Positions 18,269-27,138 of a stretch of 64,000 nt of DNA are shown one piece after another. The notes under the pieces were generated by a model. That model worked only from the letters and a program-made list of their open reading frames with translations. It was not told where the DNA came from and searched no databases. Each line of letters starts with the position of its first letter. Within the stretch, counting starts at the first letter, position 1. Source of the stretch: Limnohabitans sp. Rim28 (lineage in GTDB: Bacteria > Pseudomonadota > Gammaproteobacteria > Burkholderiales > Burkholderiaceae_C); contig NZ_ALKN02000011.1 of assembly GCF_000293865.2 (NCBI RefSeq), positions 50,427 through 114,426 of the forward strand, read 5' to 3'. Both the position numbers and the translations under genes were made by a program.

Positions 18269-18400
18269 AGTGGCGCCTCTCTTGCCTTGAACGCGCTACC
18301 CGGTATGGCCCTGTTGGCTGCGAGCCATTCTTTTGGTGTAATGACCGGTTGACCCTGGCGCCAAGCGCTTGGGGGGACATCGCATTCATGTGGGGAAGCC

Positions 18401-19342
18401 ATGCAATTGATTTGGGTCTCAGGGCCTGCCGCCAAAGTGGTCACTGTGTCCATCACCACCCGCACGGTCTTGGCGGCGGTGGCGGCGGTGTCCGGTTTTT
18501 TGGTGTTGCTGGGGTTTGTGTTCAATTTGATCGGTTTGCGGGTGGCTGTGGAATACGTGCCCGAGTTGGCCCATCGCATGGGCGGCGTCACCAGCCACAG
18601 TGAGCAGCAAAAAATCGAAGCCGATTACCGGGGCAAACTCGACGAGCTGAACCAACAGCTGGCCCGCGTCACCGACCGCATGACGCAACTGGAGCAGATC
18701 AAAAACAAGGCACTCGGACGCTTGGGCCTGGAAAAACTCTTCTCTTTTTCGTCCTCGGTGCACACCGAGGGTTGGCTCGGCCGGGGTGGCCCCATGAACC
18801 TGCTGCCCCTGTGGCGCTCGAATGAGGGCGCCCTCGCCACCCAGATTGACCAGTCCTTGCAAAAAGCCCAGCGCTACGACCAAGCCATGCAGGAGATGCA
18901 AAACCGGTGGCAAAAAGACCTGGGGCGCATCGACTTGTTGCCCACCTTGCTGCCCATCGCGGGTGATTTTGCTGTGAGCAGTGGTTTTGGCTTTCGGGTC
19001 GATCCCCTGTCACGTTTGCCCAGCATGCATGAAGGCATTGATTTTGTGGCGCCTGTGGGCACCCCGATTTTGTCCACTGCACCCGGCGTTGTGCGGGTGG
19101 CTGAGTATTCGGGCGCCTACGGCAAGATGGTGGACATCCAGCATGCAGAAGGGTTTGTGACCCGCTATGCACACCTGCAGGCCATTCATGTAGAAGTCGG
19201 GCAAATCATGGCGCCGCACCAAACCGTGGGCACCTTGGGCAACACGGGGCGCTCCACCGGTCCGCACCTTCATTACGAAGTCATCTTCAATGGGCGAGCC
19301 TTGCATCCTGTCAAGGCATTGGCCGCATGGAGCCGCTCCTGA
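18401..19342 (+). CDS. Membrane-anchored M23 (LytM) family peptidase
   Basis: A 313-residue protein with one N-terminal membrane helix (about 22-45), a coiled coil (about 65-110) and a C-terminal LytM domain. The Zn ligands are all present: H210 and D214 in SMHEGIDF, H289 and H291 in GPHLHYE, with H258 in RYAHLQ, so it should be an active peptidoglycan endopeptidase rather than an EnvC-type degenerate activator. It sits directly upstream of a bactofilin gene (34 bases). Bactofilins commonly localise M23 peptidases during cell shaping, so the pair probably works together. Confidence 0.93.
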   Translation: MQLIWVSGPAAKVVTVSITTRTVLAAVAAVSGFLVLLGFVFNLIGLRVAVEYVPELAHRMGGVTSHSEQQKIEADYRGKLDELNQQLARVTDRMTQLEQIKNKALGRLGLEKLFSFSSSVHTEGWLGRGGPMNLLPLWRSNEGALATQIDQSLQKAQRYDQAMQEMQNRWQKDLGRIDLLPTLLPIAGDFAVSSGFGFRVDPLSRLPSMHEGIDFVAPVGTPILSTAPGVVRVAEYSGAYGKMVDIQHAEGFVTRYAHLQAIHVEVGQIMAPHQTVGTLGNTGRSTGPHLHYEVIFNGRALHPVKALAAWSRS

Positions 19343-19376
19343 AGCGGCGCAGAATCATCGTCAAAAGGAGACTCCC

Positions 19377-19832
19377 ATGTTCGGATCCAAAAAAACCAAC
19401 CTCACACCCCTGGTCATGGGGCAGGAAAAGTTTGACACCCTGATTGGCCGCAACGCCGAGATCCATGGCTGCCTGAAGTTGCAGGAAAGCGTGCGGATTG
19501 ACGGCAAGGTGGTGGGCAACATCGAGGCGCCCAAAGACGGCGCCATCTCGGTGGTGATTGGCCCCACCGGTGAGATCCATGGCGATGTGATCGCCAGTCG
19601 CATCATTGTGGCTGGCAAAGTGTCGGGCAATTTGCATGGCTTTGAGCGGGTGGAGCTCATGGCCAGTGCGTTGGTGCAAGGCGACATCAAATACGCCTCC
19701 ATGGCCGTCGAACACGGCGCGCGCTTGCTGGGCTTGATGCTTCAGGTGGAAGTCCATGAGGCGTCGGCGGGCATTGATCGGAATGTCCGGGCTGCCATTG
19801 AAAAGGCCAAAAGCACGGGCCAGCCCGAGTGA
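19377..19832 (+). CDS. Bactofilin family cytoskeletal protein
   Basis: A 151-residue polymer-forming bactofilin. The central beta-helical repeat is clear ([22 protein letters not shown], then [20 protein letters not shown], then [13 protein letters not shown]). The start ATG follows AAAAGGAG. Bactofilins form nucleotide-free filaments at the inner membrane and recruit cell-wall enzymes, which matches the M23 peptidase gene immediately upstream. The C-terminal tail is charged and likely disordered. Confidence 0.93.
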   Translation: MFGSKKTNLTPLVMGQEKFDTLIGRNAEIHGCLKLQESVRIDGKVVGNIEAPKDGAISVVIGPTGEIHGDVIASRIIVAGKVSGNLHGFERVELMASALVQGDIKYASMAVEHGARLLGLMLQVEVHEASAGIDRNVRAAIEKAKSTGQPE

Positions 19833-19878
19833 GACGCCGCCGGGAAAGTGGGCCGTCAAAAATCATTATCATCGCCGG

Positions 19879-20643
19879 ATGACATTCTTAGCCATCGATG
19901 TAGGCAACACCCGCCTGAAATGGGCGCTGTACGACCGACCTAACCCCAGTGGACAGTTGATGGCGCAAGGCGCTGAATTTTTGGAAAACATCGACCGCTT
20001 GTCCGACGGTGCATGGGCCGAATTGCCCAAACCCGATCACATGCTGGGGTGTGTGGTGGCGGGCGATGCCATCAAGCGCCGCGTGCAAGAGCAAATGGAC
20101 ATTTGGGATGTGACCCCCCAATGGGTGGTGCCCAGCGCCCAAGAGGCGGGCCTGACCAACGGCTATGACCACCCCTCACGTTTGGGCGCTGACCGATGGG
20201 TGGCCATGGTGGGTGCCCGCCAACGCATGTTGGCGCACGGTTCGGCGCGTCCTTTGGTGGTGGTAATGGTGGGCACGGCGGTGACCGTTGAGGCCATTGA
20301 CGCCGAGGGCCGCTTTTTAGGCGGCCTGATCTTGCCCGGCCACGGCATCATGCTGCGGGCACTGGAGTCCGGCACGGCCGGCTTGCACGTGCCCACCGGC
20401 GAGGTCACGCCTTTCCCCACCAACACCAGCGATGCCTTGACCAGTGGCGGCACCTATGCGATTGCGGGTGCCTGTGAGCGCATGGTTCAGCACCTGCGCG
20501 AACACACCGGGCAAGAGCCCCTGTGCATCATGACGGGCGGTGCGGGCTGGAAAATGGCGCCCAGCATGTCGGTGCAGTTCGAATTGGTGGACAACCTGAT
20601 TTTTGACGGCCTGCTGGCGCTGGCCGCGCAGCGTTTCAACTGA
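19879..20643 (+). CDS. coaX: Type III pantothenate kinase
   Basis: This enzyme phosphorylates pantothenate in the first step of coenzyme A synthesis. The 254-residue protein has the N-terminal ATP motif [14 protein letters not shown], the GADRW substrate motif and a [24 protein letters not shown] segment. Many type III kinases have an Asp two residues before GTA; here the motif reads V-M-V-G-T-A, so that acidic position is not conserved. The ATG giving [10 protein letters not shown] was chosen because it places the ATP motif at the usual position. It converges on a TetR gene with three bases between stop codons. Confidence 0.92.
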   Translation: MTFLAIDVGNTRLKWALYDRPNPSGQLMAQGAEFLENIDRLSDGAWAELPKPDHMLGCVVAGDAIKRRVQEQMDIWDVTPQWVVPSAQEAGLTNGYDHPSRLGADRWVAMVGARQRMLAHGSARPLVVVMVGTAVTVEAIDAEGRFLGGLILPGHGIMLRALESGTAGLHVPTGEVTPFPTNTSDALTSGGTYAIAGACERMVQHLREHTGQEPLCIMTGGAGWKMAPSMSVQFELVDNLIFDGLLALAAQRFN

Positions 20644-20646
20644 ACA

Positions 20647-21315
20647 TCAGTCTTGACTGGGCGTGTTGTACGCCGCAGTCAAGGCCAGCAAATGGCTTTG
20701 CAAGTCGGTATCGGCCATGTGGGGTGTCAGCAGCGCCAAGACATGCTGCGCACCGCGGGTCAGGGCCAAGCCAGCGCTGGCCGGCTCCATCGCTTGGCGT
20801 GGGTTGCGCACATATTCGTAACTCAGCCAATAGGTCACCATCACCGACATGCTGGCCGACAAGGTTTCGATGTTGTCAGGGCTCAAGCGCATCAGGCCGG
20901 CTGCGGCCAATGACTCCAGCATTTGCCTGAAAGCCCAGGTCTTGCGCTCCAAGATGGCATGAAAATGCGTTTCCAGATGCCGGTTGCCCGACAGCAGGTT
21001 GTTCAGGTCGCGGTATAAAAAACGGTGGCTCCAGACCTGCTCGAACAGCGAGTGCAAGAAGAACCAGGTGTCTTCCACATCCTTCACGTCAGGGGCCGCT
21101 TCCAGCAAACCCAGCATGGCGGTTTCGTACCGGTCAAACAAGTGGTTGACCAAGGCATCTTTGGACGCAAAGTGGTAGTACAAATTGCCGGGGCTGATGC
21201 CCAGCTCTGCCGAGATCAAAGTGGTCGACACATTGGGTTCGCCAAACCGGTTAAAGAGCTCCAGCGTCACCTCTGCGATGCGCTCGGCGGTTCGACGGGG
21301 TGCTTTCTTGGCCAT
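20647..21315 (-). CDS. TetR family regulator, PhaD-like
   Basis: A 222-residue TetR repressor. The DNA-binding part reads LFNRFGEPNVSTTLISAELGISPGNLYYHFASKDALVNHLFDRYE. This GEPNVST...ISPGNLYYHF pattern is characteristic of PhaD, the regulator in polyhydroxyalkanoate (PHA) gene clusters. It lies just downstream of a phasin-like gene on the same strand, which supports a PHA-related role. The C-terminal ligand-binding half is not informative to me. PhaD is the likely type; the exact ligand (an acyl-CoA in known PhaD) is not established here. Confidence 0.85.
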   Translation of the reverse strand: MAKKAPRRTAERIAEVTLELFNRFGEPNVSTTLISAELGISPGNLYYHFASKDALVNHLFDRYETAMLGLLEAAPDVKDVEDTWFFLHSLFEQVWSHRFLYRDLNNLLSGNRHLETHFHAILERKTWAFRQMLESLAAAGLMRLSPDNIETLSASMSVMVTYWLSYEYVRNPRQAMEPASAGLALTRGAQHVLALLTPHMADTDLQSHLLALTAAYNTPSQD

Positions 21316-21338
21316 GTCAGGGCTGTGCCGTGATGGCC

Positions 21339-21794
21339 TCAGGCCGAACGGCTGCGGGACTTTTTGGCAGCTGCGGGGCTGGATTTGCTTTGCAAAGCCG
21401 CCAACTGCGCTTCCAGTTGGGCCACGCGCTCTGTCAGCATCTGAATGTCCAAAAGCGACGGCATGCCCAAGCGGTGCAAGGCCTTGGCCACGCGGTCTTC
21501 AAACAGGTGCTCCAGTTTGTCCACGCGCCCTGTGGCCTGCTGGCCCAAATCGCTGGCCATGTGGCTCAGGCGCTCGGTGGCTTCTTGCAGGCGTTGCTGT
21601 GCCTCGGCCTGACTTTTGCGTTGAAACGCCAGCCCGTCGTTGAGCAAGGCTTCCATGGCTTTGCTGCCTTGTTCTTGGGCTTTGGCCATGGCCCCCAGAC
21701 CCGCCAGCCACACTTGTTGTGCGGGTGGTGTGAAGGGGTCGCTGGCCGTTGTGGGCTTGGCGGTTTTGCGCTTGGAGGGGTCTGAGGTGGCCAT
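21339..21794 (-). CDS. Phasin-like PHA granule-associated protein
   Basis: A 151-residue protein with a short disordered N-terminus (SDPSKRKTAKPTTASDPFTPP). A long amphipathic helix follows (about 25-130, with WLAGLGAMAKAQEQGSKAMEAL and MASDLGQQATGRVDKLEHLFEDRVAKAL). A Leu-rich coiled coil (MLTERVAQLEAQLAALQ) and a basic Ala/Lys/Ser tail complete it. This is the PhaF/PhaI phasin layout. The start ATG has AGGA upstream; a longer reading adds unlikely sequence. It is followed by a PhaD-like regulator gene, consistent with a granule-coating function. No PHA synthase is in the window. Confidence 0.8.
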   Translation of the reverse strand: MATSDPSKRKTAKPTTASDPFTPPAQQVWLAGLGAMAKAQEQGSKAMEALLNDGLAFQRKSQAEAQQRLQEATERLSHMASDLGQQATGRVDKLEHLFEDRVAKALHRLGMPSLLDIQMLTERVAQLEAQLAALQSKSSPAAAKKSRSRSA

Positions 21795-21931
21795 GGTCGT
21801 TTCCTGAACAAGCCACCACTTTAACCGCTGCTTGAAGCCCTGCAGCAGCCAACCCAAGGTGTCAGCGGGTCCATGCGCAATGCTTCTAAAATCGAGCGCA
21901 GTTGGTGCGGCCTCTTGTTGCACCCCAATCC

Positions 21932-23011
21932 ATGGATGTCATGACCCTCTTGGTAACCGGCGGCGCGGGTTTTATCGGCGCTAACTTCGTGCTCGACTGG
22001 CTGGCTGCCAGCCGAGAGCCCATCATCAACCTCGACAAGCTCACCTACGCGGGCAACCCCGAAACCCTGGCCAGCCTGCAAGGCGATGCTCGCCACCAGT
22101 TGGTGCAAGGCGACATTGGCGATGCCGCCTTGGTCAGCCGCCTGTTGGCCGTGCACCAGCCCCGTGCGGTGGTCAATTTCGCCGCCGAAAGCCATGTGGA
22201 CCGCTCCATCCACGGCCCCGGTGACTTCATCGAGACCAACATCGTGGGCACCTTCCGCTTGCTGGAGTCGGTGCGCGGCTACTGGGGCGCATTGCCCGAA
22301 GCCGACAAAACGGCGTTTCGCTTTTTGCATGTCTCCACCGACGAGGTGTACGGTTCGCTGGCCCAAGGCGACCCGGCCTTCAGTGAGACCCACCGCTACG
22401 AGCCCAACAGCCCCTACAGCGCCAGCAAAGCCGCCAGCGACCACCTGGTGCGCGCCTGGCACCACACCTACGGCCTGCCGGTGCTGACCACCAACTGCTC
22501 CAACAACTACGGCCCCTACCACTTCCCCGAAAAACTCATCCCGCTGATGATCGTCAACGCGCTGGCGGGCAAGCCACTGCCGGTGTACGGCGACGGCATG
22601 CAAGTGCGTGATTGGCTGTATGTCAAAGACCATTGCAGCGCCATTCGCCGCGTGCTCGAAGCCGGTCGATTGGGTGAGGTTTACAACGTGGGCGGCTGGA
22701 ACGAGAAGCCCAACATCGAGATCGTCAAAACCGTGTGCGCGCTGCTCGACGAGCTGCGCCCTCGCGCCGACGGCAAGCCCTACGCTGAGCAAATCAGCTA
22801 CGTGACCGACCGCCCAGGCCACGACCGCCGCTATGCGATCGATGCGCGCAAGCTCGAAGCGGAACTCGGCTGGAAGCCGGCCGAGACCTTTGACACCGGC
22901 ATCCGCAAAACCGTCGAGTGGTACTTGGCCAACCCCGAGTGGGTGAGCCACGTGCAAAGCGGGGCTTACCGCGATTGGGTGAACCAAAACTACGCAGAGC
23001 GTCAAGCATGA
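21932..23011 (+). CDS. rfbB: dTDP-glucose 4,6-dehydratase
   Basis: Second enzyme of dTDP-L-rhamnose synthesis, converting dTDP-glucose to dTDP-4-keto-6-deoxyglucose. The extended-SDR features are all visible: NAD motif [19 protein letters not shown] with the catalytic Asp-Glu pair, and [10 protein letters not shown] (YxxxK). At 359 residues it has family length; a second in-frame ATG three codons later is possible. The stop overlaps the start of rfbD (ATGA). The usual rfbA and rfbC are not adjacent. The product sugar would feed the rhamnosyltransferase-like genes about 27 kb to the right. Confidence 0.95.
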   Translation: MDVMTLLVTGGAGFIGANFVLDWLAASREPIINLDKLTYAGNPETLASLQGDARHQLVQGDIGDAALVSRLLAVHQPRAVVNFAAESHVDRSIHGPGDFIETNIVGTFRLLESVRGYWGALPEADKTAFRFLHVSTDEVYGSLAQGDPAFSETHRYEPNSPYSASKAASDHLVRAWHHTYGLPVLTTNCSNNYGPYHFPEKLIPLMIVNALAGKPLPVYGDGMQVRDWLYVKDHCSAIRRVLEAGRLGEVYNVGGWNEKPNIEIVKTVCALLDELRPRADGKPYAEQISYVTDRPGHDRRYAIDARKLEAELGWKPAETFDTGIRKTVEWYLANPEWVSHVQSGAYRDWVNQNYAERQA

Positions 23012-23898
23012 AGATCCTGCTGCTCGGCAAAAACGGCCAAGTGGGTTGGGAGCTGCAGCGCAGCCTGGCCCCTGTGGGTGAGCTGCTGGCGCTGGACCGG
23101 CACAGCACCGACTATTGTGGCGACCTGAGCCAGCCCGAACGCTTGGCGCAAACGGTGCGCGACTGGCGCCCCGATGTCATCGTCAACGCCGCCGCCCACA
23201 CGGCCGTGGACAAGGCAGAGTCCGAGCCCGACCTGGCCCTTTGCCTGAACGCCACCGCCCCCGCCGCGCTGGCGCAGGCTGCGGCCGACATCGGTGCCTG
23301 GCTGGTGCATTACTCGACCGACTATGTGTTCAACGGCCAGGGTGAGCAGGCTTGGCAAGAGGGCCATGCCACCGGGCCGCTGAGTGTGTACGGCCAAACC
23401 AAACTCGAAGGCGAGCAACGCATCACCGCCAGTGGCTGCCAACACCTGATTTTTCGCACCGGCTGGGTCTATGCGGCGCGGGGCGGCAACTTTGCCAAAA
23501 CCATGCTGCGACTGGCCGCCGAGCGCGAACGCCTCACGGTGATCGATGACCAGCACGGTGCACCCACGGGCGCTGACCTGATCGCCGATGTCACCGCGCA
23601 TGCCATTCGCCAAGCGCTGCAAAAACCCGCCTTGTCAGGCATTTACCACTTGGTGGCTTCGGGCGAAACCAGCTGGCACGGGTACGCCAGCCACGTGATC
23701 ACCCAGGCGCGCTGTGTGCGCCCCGATCTGGCCTTGCGGGTGAATGAGATCGCCCCCGTGCCCACGTCTTCCTTCCCGACCCCAGCGCAGCGCCCACGCA
23801 ACTCACGCCTGCACACGGGCAAGCTGCAGCAAGCCTTTGGGCTGGTGTTGCCCCCATGGCAAGCCGGGGTCAATCGCTTGTTGACCGAGATCCTCTGA
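23008..23898 (+). CDS. rfbD: dTDP-4-dehydrorhamnose reductase
   Basis: Final step of dTDP-L-rhamnose synthesis: NAD(P)H reduction of dTDP-4-keto-rhamnose. The 296-residue protein has the N-terminal [16 protein letters not shown], the motif [22 protein letters not shown] and YGQTKLEGE (YxxxK). The C-terminal [12 protein letters not shown] is typical. It overlaps rfbB by four bases, so the pair is translationally coupled. Confidence 0.95.
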   Translation: MKILLLGKNGQVGWELQRSLAPVGELLALDRHSTDYCGDLSQPERLAQTVRDWRPDVIVNAAAHTAVDKAESEPDLALCLNATAPAALAQAAADIGAWLVHYSTDYVFNGQGEQAWQEGHATGPLSVYGQTKLEGEQRITASGCQHLIFRTGWVYAARGGNFAKTMLRLAAERERLTVIDDQHGAPTGADLIADVTAHAIRQALQKPALSGIYHLVASGETSWHGYASHVITQARCVRPDLALRVNEIAPVPTSSFPTPAQRPRNSRLHTGKLQQAFGLVLPPWQAGVNRLLTEIL

Positions 23899-23978
23899 TC
23901 GCCCTTGGCCTTGCGGCACAATCGTTGAAACGCACGCTCTTTTTTCCGTCATCACGCGTTTTTTTGAAGCCTTCCACC

Positions 23979-24884
23979 ATGACCGACACCTCTATTGCCG
24001 TTGCCACTGCCGTAGCCCCGCACGACCAAGCCCAGATCCTGGCGCAGGCCATGCCCTACATCCGCAAGTTCCACGGGAAAACGCTGGTCATCAAATACGG
24101 CGGCAACGCCATGACCGACCCGGCCCTGCAACAAGCTTTTGCCGAAGATGTGGTGCTCCTCAAACTGGTGGGCATGAACCCGGTGGTGGTGCATGGCGGT
24201 GGTCCGCAAATCGAAACGGCTTTGAAGCGTTTGGGCAAAACCGGCGAGTTCATTCAGGGCATGCGCGTGACCGATGCCGAAACCATGGAGGTCGTCGAAT
24301 GGGTGTTGGGCGGCGAAGTGCAGCAAGACATTGTGGGGATGATCAACCGCGCAGGCGGCAAAGCCGTGGGCCTGACGGGCCGCGATGGTGGCCTGATTCG
24401 TGCCAAAAAATTGCGCTTGGTGGACGCCCAAGACCCCAGCAAAGAATACGACGTGGGCCAAGTCGGCGAGATCGAAAGCATCGATCCGTCCATCCTGCAA
24501 TGCCTGCAAGACGATGCCTTCATCCCCGTGGTCAGCCCCATTGGTTTTGGTGCCAACAACGAAAGCTACAACATCAATGCCGACGTGGTGGCTGCCAAAT
24601 TGGCCACTGTGCTGCAAGCCGAAAAACTGCTCATGCTCACCAACATCCGCGGGGTATTGGACAAAGAAGGTCGGCTGCTGACCGAATTGACGCCCAGCCG
24701 CATCGACGAGTTATGCGCCGATGGCACCATCAGCGGTGGCATGATCCCCAAGATCGCGGGCGCGCTCGATGCGGCCAAGAGCGGCGTCAATGCCGTGCAC
24801 ATCATCGACGGCCGTGTGCCCCACGCCATGCTGCTTGAAGTCTTGTCCGAACAAGCCTTTGGCACCATGATCCGCAGCCGGTAA
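23979..24884 (+). CDS. argB: Acetylglutamate kinase
   Basis: Second step of arginine biosynthesis, phosphorylating N-acetylglutamate. The 301-residue protein shows the amino-acid-kinase fold motifs: [32 protein letters not shown], and late [12 protein letters not shown] and [19 protein letters not shown]. The N-terminal helix [10 protein letters not shown] is typical of the arginine-sensitive hexameric type, suggesting feedback inhibition. The ATG was chosen to start just before the N-terminal helix; no strong ribosome site is visible. It is followed by slmA after 43 bases, a common pairing in Burkholderiales. Confidence 0.95.
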   Translation: MTDTSIAVATAVAPHDQAQILAQAMPYIRKFHGKTLVIKYGGNAMTDPALQQAFAEDVVLLKLVGMNPVVVHGGGPQIETALKRLGKTGEFIQGMRVTDAETMEVVEWVLGGEVQQDIVGMINRAGGKAVGLTGRDGGLIRAKKLRLVDAQDPSKEYDVGQVGEIESIDPSILQCLQDDAFIPVVSPIGFGANNESYNINADVVAAKLATVLQAEKLLMLTNIRGVLDKEGRLLTELTPSRIDELCADGTISGGMIPKIAGALDAAKSGVNAVHIIDGRVPHAMLLEVLSEQAFGTMIRSR

Positions 24885-24927
24885 AGCAGCGGCCCCAACA
24901 CGCGCAGCAACACCAAGAAGAGACGAT

Positions 24928-25551
24928 ATGCCCAACCCAACCGAAGCGCCCGAACACGACAGCGACGAAGACGCCACCCCTGCCCGCAAGCGCCCGCGCC
25001 CGGGTGAGCGCCGCTTGCAGATTTTGCAAACCCTGGCCGCCATGCTGGAGCAGCCGGGCGCCGAGCGCGTGACCACTGCTGGCTTGGCTGCCAAAATTGG
25101 TGTGAGTGAAGCGGCGCTGTACCGCCACTTTGCCAGCAAGGCCCAAATGTTCGAAGGGCTGATTGATTTTGTGGACCAGTCCGTCATGGGCCTGATCCGC
25201 CAGGTCACCGACCGTGAACCCGCTGGCCCGCAACAAGCCGGCCGCATCGTCGCGCTGCTCTTGCAATTTGCGGAAAAAAACCCCGGCATGAGCCGCGTCA
25301 TGAACGGCGAAGCTTTGGCTTTTGAGCATGACCGTTTGCAAGAGCGCATCAATTTGTTGTTTGACAAGATCGAAGCGCAGCTGCGCCAATCTCTCAAAAC
25401 CGCTGATGCACCCACCCCCAGCGCCGAGGCCCAAGTGACGGCCTCGGTGCTGGTGGCTTTCATGCAAGGGCGCTTGCAGCGCTTTGCCCGCTCGGGCTTC
25501 AAGCGCTTGCCATCGGAGCATCTGCAGGCTGCACTGGCGCGGATGCTTTAA
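24928..25551 (+). CDS. slmA: Nucleoid occlusion factor SlmA (TetR family)
   Basis: A 207-residue TetR-fold protein that, in its family, binds chromosomal sites and blocks FtsZ assembly over the nucleoid. The helix-turn-helix reads VTTAGLAAKIGVSEAALYRHFASKAQMFEGLIDFV, which is the SlmA form, and the C-terminal VLVAFMQGRLQRFARSGFKRLPSE is typical. An acidic, disordered N-terminal extension (about residues 1-25) precedes it. Position downstream of argB supports the assignment. Confidence 0.9.
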   Translation: MPNPTEAPEHDSDEDATPARKRPRPGERRLQILQTLAAMLEQPGAERVTTAGLAAKIGVSEAALYRHFASKAQMFEGLIDFVDQSVMGLIRQVTDREPAGPQQAGRIVALLLQFAEKNPGMSRVMNGEALAFEHDRLQERINLLFDKIEAQLRQSLKTADAPTPSAEAQVTASVLVAFMQGRLQRFARSGFKRLPSEHLQAALARML

Positions 25552-25740
25552 GGCATTCCCAGCTTGCCAGTGTGCTGCACAGATGGAGTTGTTGCGCATG
25601 TTCTGGCTGTGTCCGGGCTGTGTGCGTCAATGGCGGATAAAGGCTGAAGGCAGACCAAGGCCTTGCGTTCACCATTGGCTGAAGCTGACCCTAAGCGGTT
25701 GCGTGGTGGACCATCCAAAATAATGGGCAGTTTCTGACAC
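25552..25740 (+). other. Intergenic stretch left of the TetR/SDR/MFS block, possible gene remnant
   Basis: No gene with a start is convincing here. One frame from about 25665 reads LRSPLAEADPKRLRGGPSKI and continues to a TGA near 25737, resembling the tail of an unknown protein without its body. It may be a decayed gene end left when the following accessory block was inserted. The homology is unknown. Confidence 0.25.
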
Positions 25741-25779
25741 TTGATCAAACCAGATGGTCTCTAATATGATGGTCATCAT
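25741..25779 (+). promoter_or_regulatory. Promoter and operator of the TetR gene, probably leaderless
   Basis: TTGATC (-35) and TATGAT (-10) are separated by 18 bases. The palindrome ATGATGGTCATCAT at 25766-25779 (perfect 6-bp arms) overlaps the -10 element and the ATG at 25778. A transcript would start almost at that ATG. A closely related site precedes the downstream SDR gene, so the TetR protein probably represses both. Confidence 0.6.
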
Positions 25780-26365
25780 GTCATCATCGCCCAACCGAAA
25801 AGAATTGAGTCATGCCCGCATCGTCGATGTGGCATCCAAAGCGATTCGTCGCGCGGGCTACCGTGGCGTTGGTGTTGCCGACATCATGAAAGAAGCCGGA
25901 CTGACCCATGGCGGCTTTTATGCGCACTTCGAATCGCGTGATGCATTGGTGGTCGAAGCCATGGCCAGAGCAGGACAAGAAAACATTGCTTCTTTGACAG
26001 AAGTGATTGAGCGCCGTCTGACCCAGGGCGGTACGCGCTTTCAAGCCTTGGTCGAAACTTACTTGCATCAGGCCCACATGGACCGTGTCGAGGATGGTTG
26101 CGTGGTTGCCGCACTGTCTTCTGAAATGACGCGTCAAGACGACGTGGTTCGTGTGGAGGCTCGCCGCAGAGTGGATGCAATGATTGCGTTGGTGCAGGCT
26201 GCCTTGCCTGAAAATGCAGATGCGAGTGAGGCATCGGTGATCACTGCAACGATGGTTGGTGCCTTGCAATTGGCGCGCACAGTTGGCGGCAAAGAGGGGC
26301 GCGCCATTTTGGCCCAAACACGGCAGGCGCTGCTCGAGCGTCACCCACTTCCCACACAACATTGA
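25778..26365 (+). CDS. TetR family transcriptional regulator
   Basis: A 195-residue TetR repressor starting MSSSPNRKELSHARIVDVASK. The HTH reads VGVADIMKEAGLTHGGFYAHFESRDALVVEAM, typical of the AcrR/NemR-like group whose C-terminal half has the DGCVVAALSSEM motif. In-frame ATGs upstream lie inside the operator, so I prefer the ATG at its right edge. The SDR and exporter genes that follow, and the matching operator in front of the SDR gene, indicate local regulation of that pair. The inducer is unknown; NemR-type members often sense electrophiles. Confidence 0.88.
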   Translation: MSSSPNRKELSHARIVDVASKAIRRAGYRGVGVADIMKEAGLTHGGFYAHFESRDALVVEAMARAGQENIASLTEVIERRLTQGGTRFQALVETYLHQAHMDRVEDGCVVAALSSEMTRQDDVVRVEARRRVDAMIALVQAALPENADASEASVITATMVGALQLARTVGGKEGRAILAQTRQALLERHPLPTQH

Positions 26366-26384
26366 TGGCCTTGTCTCAAACGAC

Positions 26385-26421
26385 AAGACATTTTTTCACT
26401 CCAAAATATGACGATCATCAT
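26385..26421 (+). promoter_or_regulatory. Promoter and second TetR operator in front of the SDR-MFS pair
   Basis: AAGACA (-35) and TATGAC (-10) are spaced by 16 bases. ATGACGATCATCAT at 26408-26421 matches the upstream operator ATGATGGTCATCAT at 12 of 14 positions, in the same location relative to the -10. The SDR start codon follows 14 bases later. Confidence 0.6.
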
Positions 26422-26435
26422 AAAGAAAGTAAACC

Positions 26436-27137
26436 ATGCAAATTGAAAATTCCACCGTCTTCATCACAGGCGCTAATCGCGGCATCGGACTTGCGTTTGC
26501 CAAAGCCTTTCTCGTGCGAGGCGCAAAAAAAGTTTATGCAGGTTCGCGTGACCCCTCCAAAATAAATTTGAACGGTGTGACCCCCATCAAGCTCGATGTC
26601 AACTCAGCTGCAGATGTTCAGGCCGCCGCGCAACTGGCTCAGGACGTCACGATCGTGGTGAACAATGCGGGCATTGCCAACTTCGGTAGTTTCATGGCCG
26701 AAGATGCAGAGGCCATGCTGCGAAATCACCTGGAAACCAATGTGCTGGGACCGCTTCGCATCAGCCGTGCTTTTGCGCCTGTGCTGGCCCAACATGGTGG
26801 CGGCGCACTGATCAACGTGGCCTCCATTGCCAGTTGGATCACCAGCCCCAAGCTCGCGAGCTATGCCGTTTCCAAATCGGCCTTGTGGAGCTTGAGCAAT
26901 GGTTTGCGCAATGACCTCCGAGGTCAGGGCACCCAGGTGCTGACTTTGCACATGGGCTTTGTGGATACAGACCTCACCAAAGGGATCGAGATGCCCAAGT
27001 CAACACCAGAGGCCATCGTCGAGCGCACACTGCAAGCGCTTGAAGCGGGTGCCCATGAGGTTCTGGCCGATGAAATGACCCAACAGGTCAAGGCTGGCCT
27101 GTCGGCGGATCAGGCCGTTTATTTGGCGGCACGCTGA
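26436..27137 (+). CDS. Short-chain dehydrogenase/reductase
   Basis: A 233-residue classical SDR. The cofactor motif reads TGANRGIGLAFAKAF, NNAGIANFG follows, and the catalytic site is VASIASW...YAVSKSAL (Ser, then YxxxK). The Arg soon after the glycine motif (GSRDPSK) suggests NADP(H) preference. It lies behind a TetR operator and one base ahead of an exporter gene. Such TetR-SDR-exporter sets often detoxify reactive or aromatic compounds; the substrate is not readable from sequence. Confidence 0.88.
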   Translation: MQIENSTVFITGANRGIGLAFAKAFLVRGAKKVYAGSRDPSKINLNGVTPIKLDVNSAADVQAAAQLAQDVTIVVNNAGIANFGSFMAEDAEAMLRNHLETNVLGPLRISRAFAPVLAQHGGGALINVASIASWITSPKLASYAVSKSALWSLSNGLRNDLRGQGTQVLTLHMGFVDTDLTKGIEMPKSTPEAIVERTLQALEAGAHEVLADEMTQQVKAGLSADQAVYLAAR

Positions 27138-27138
27138 G

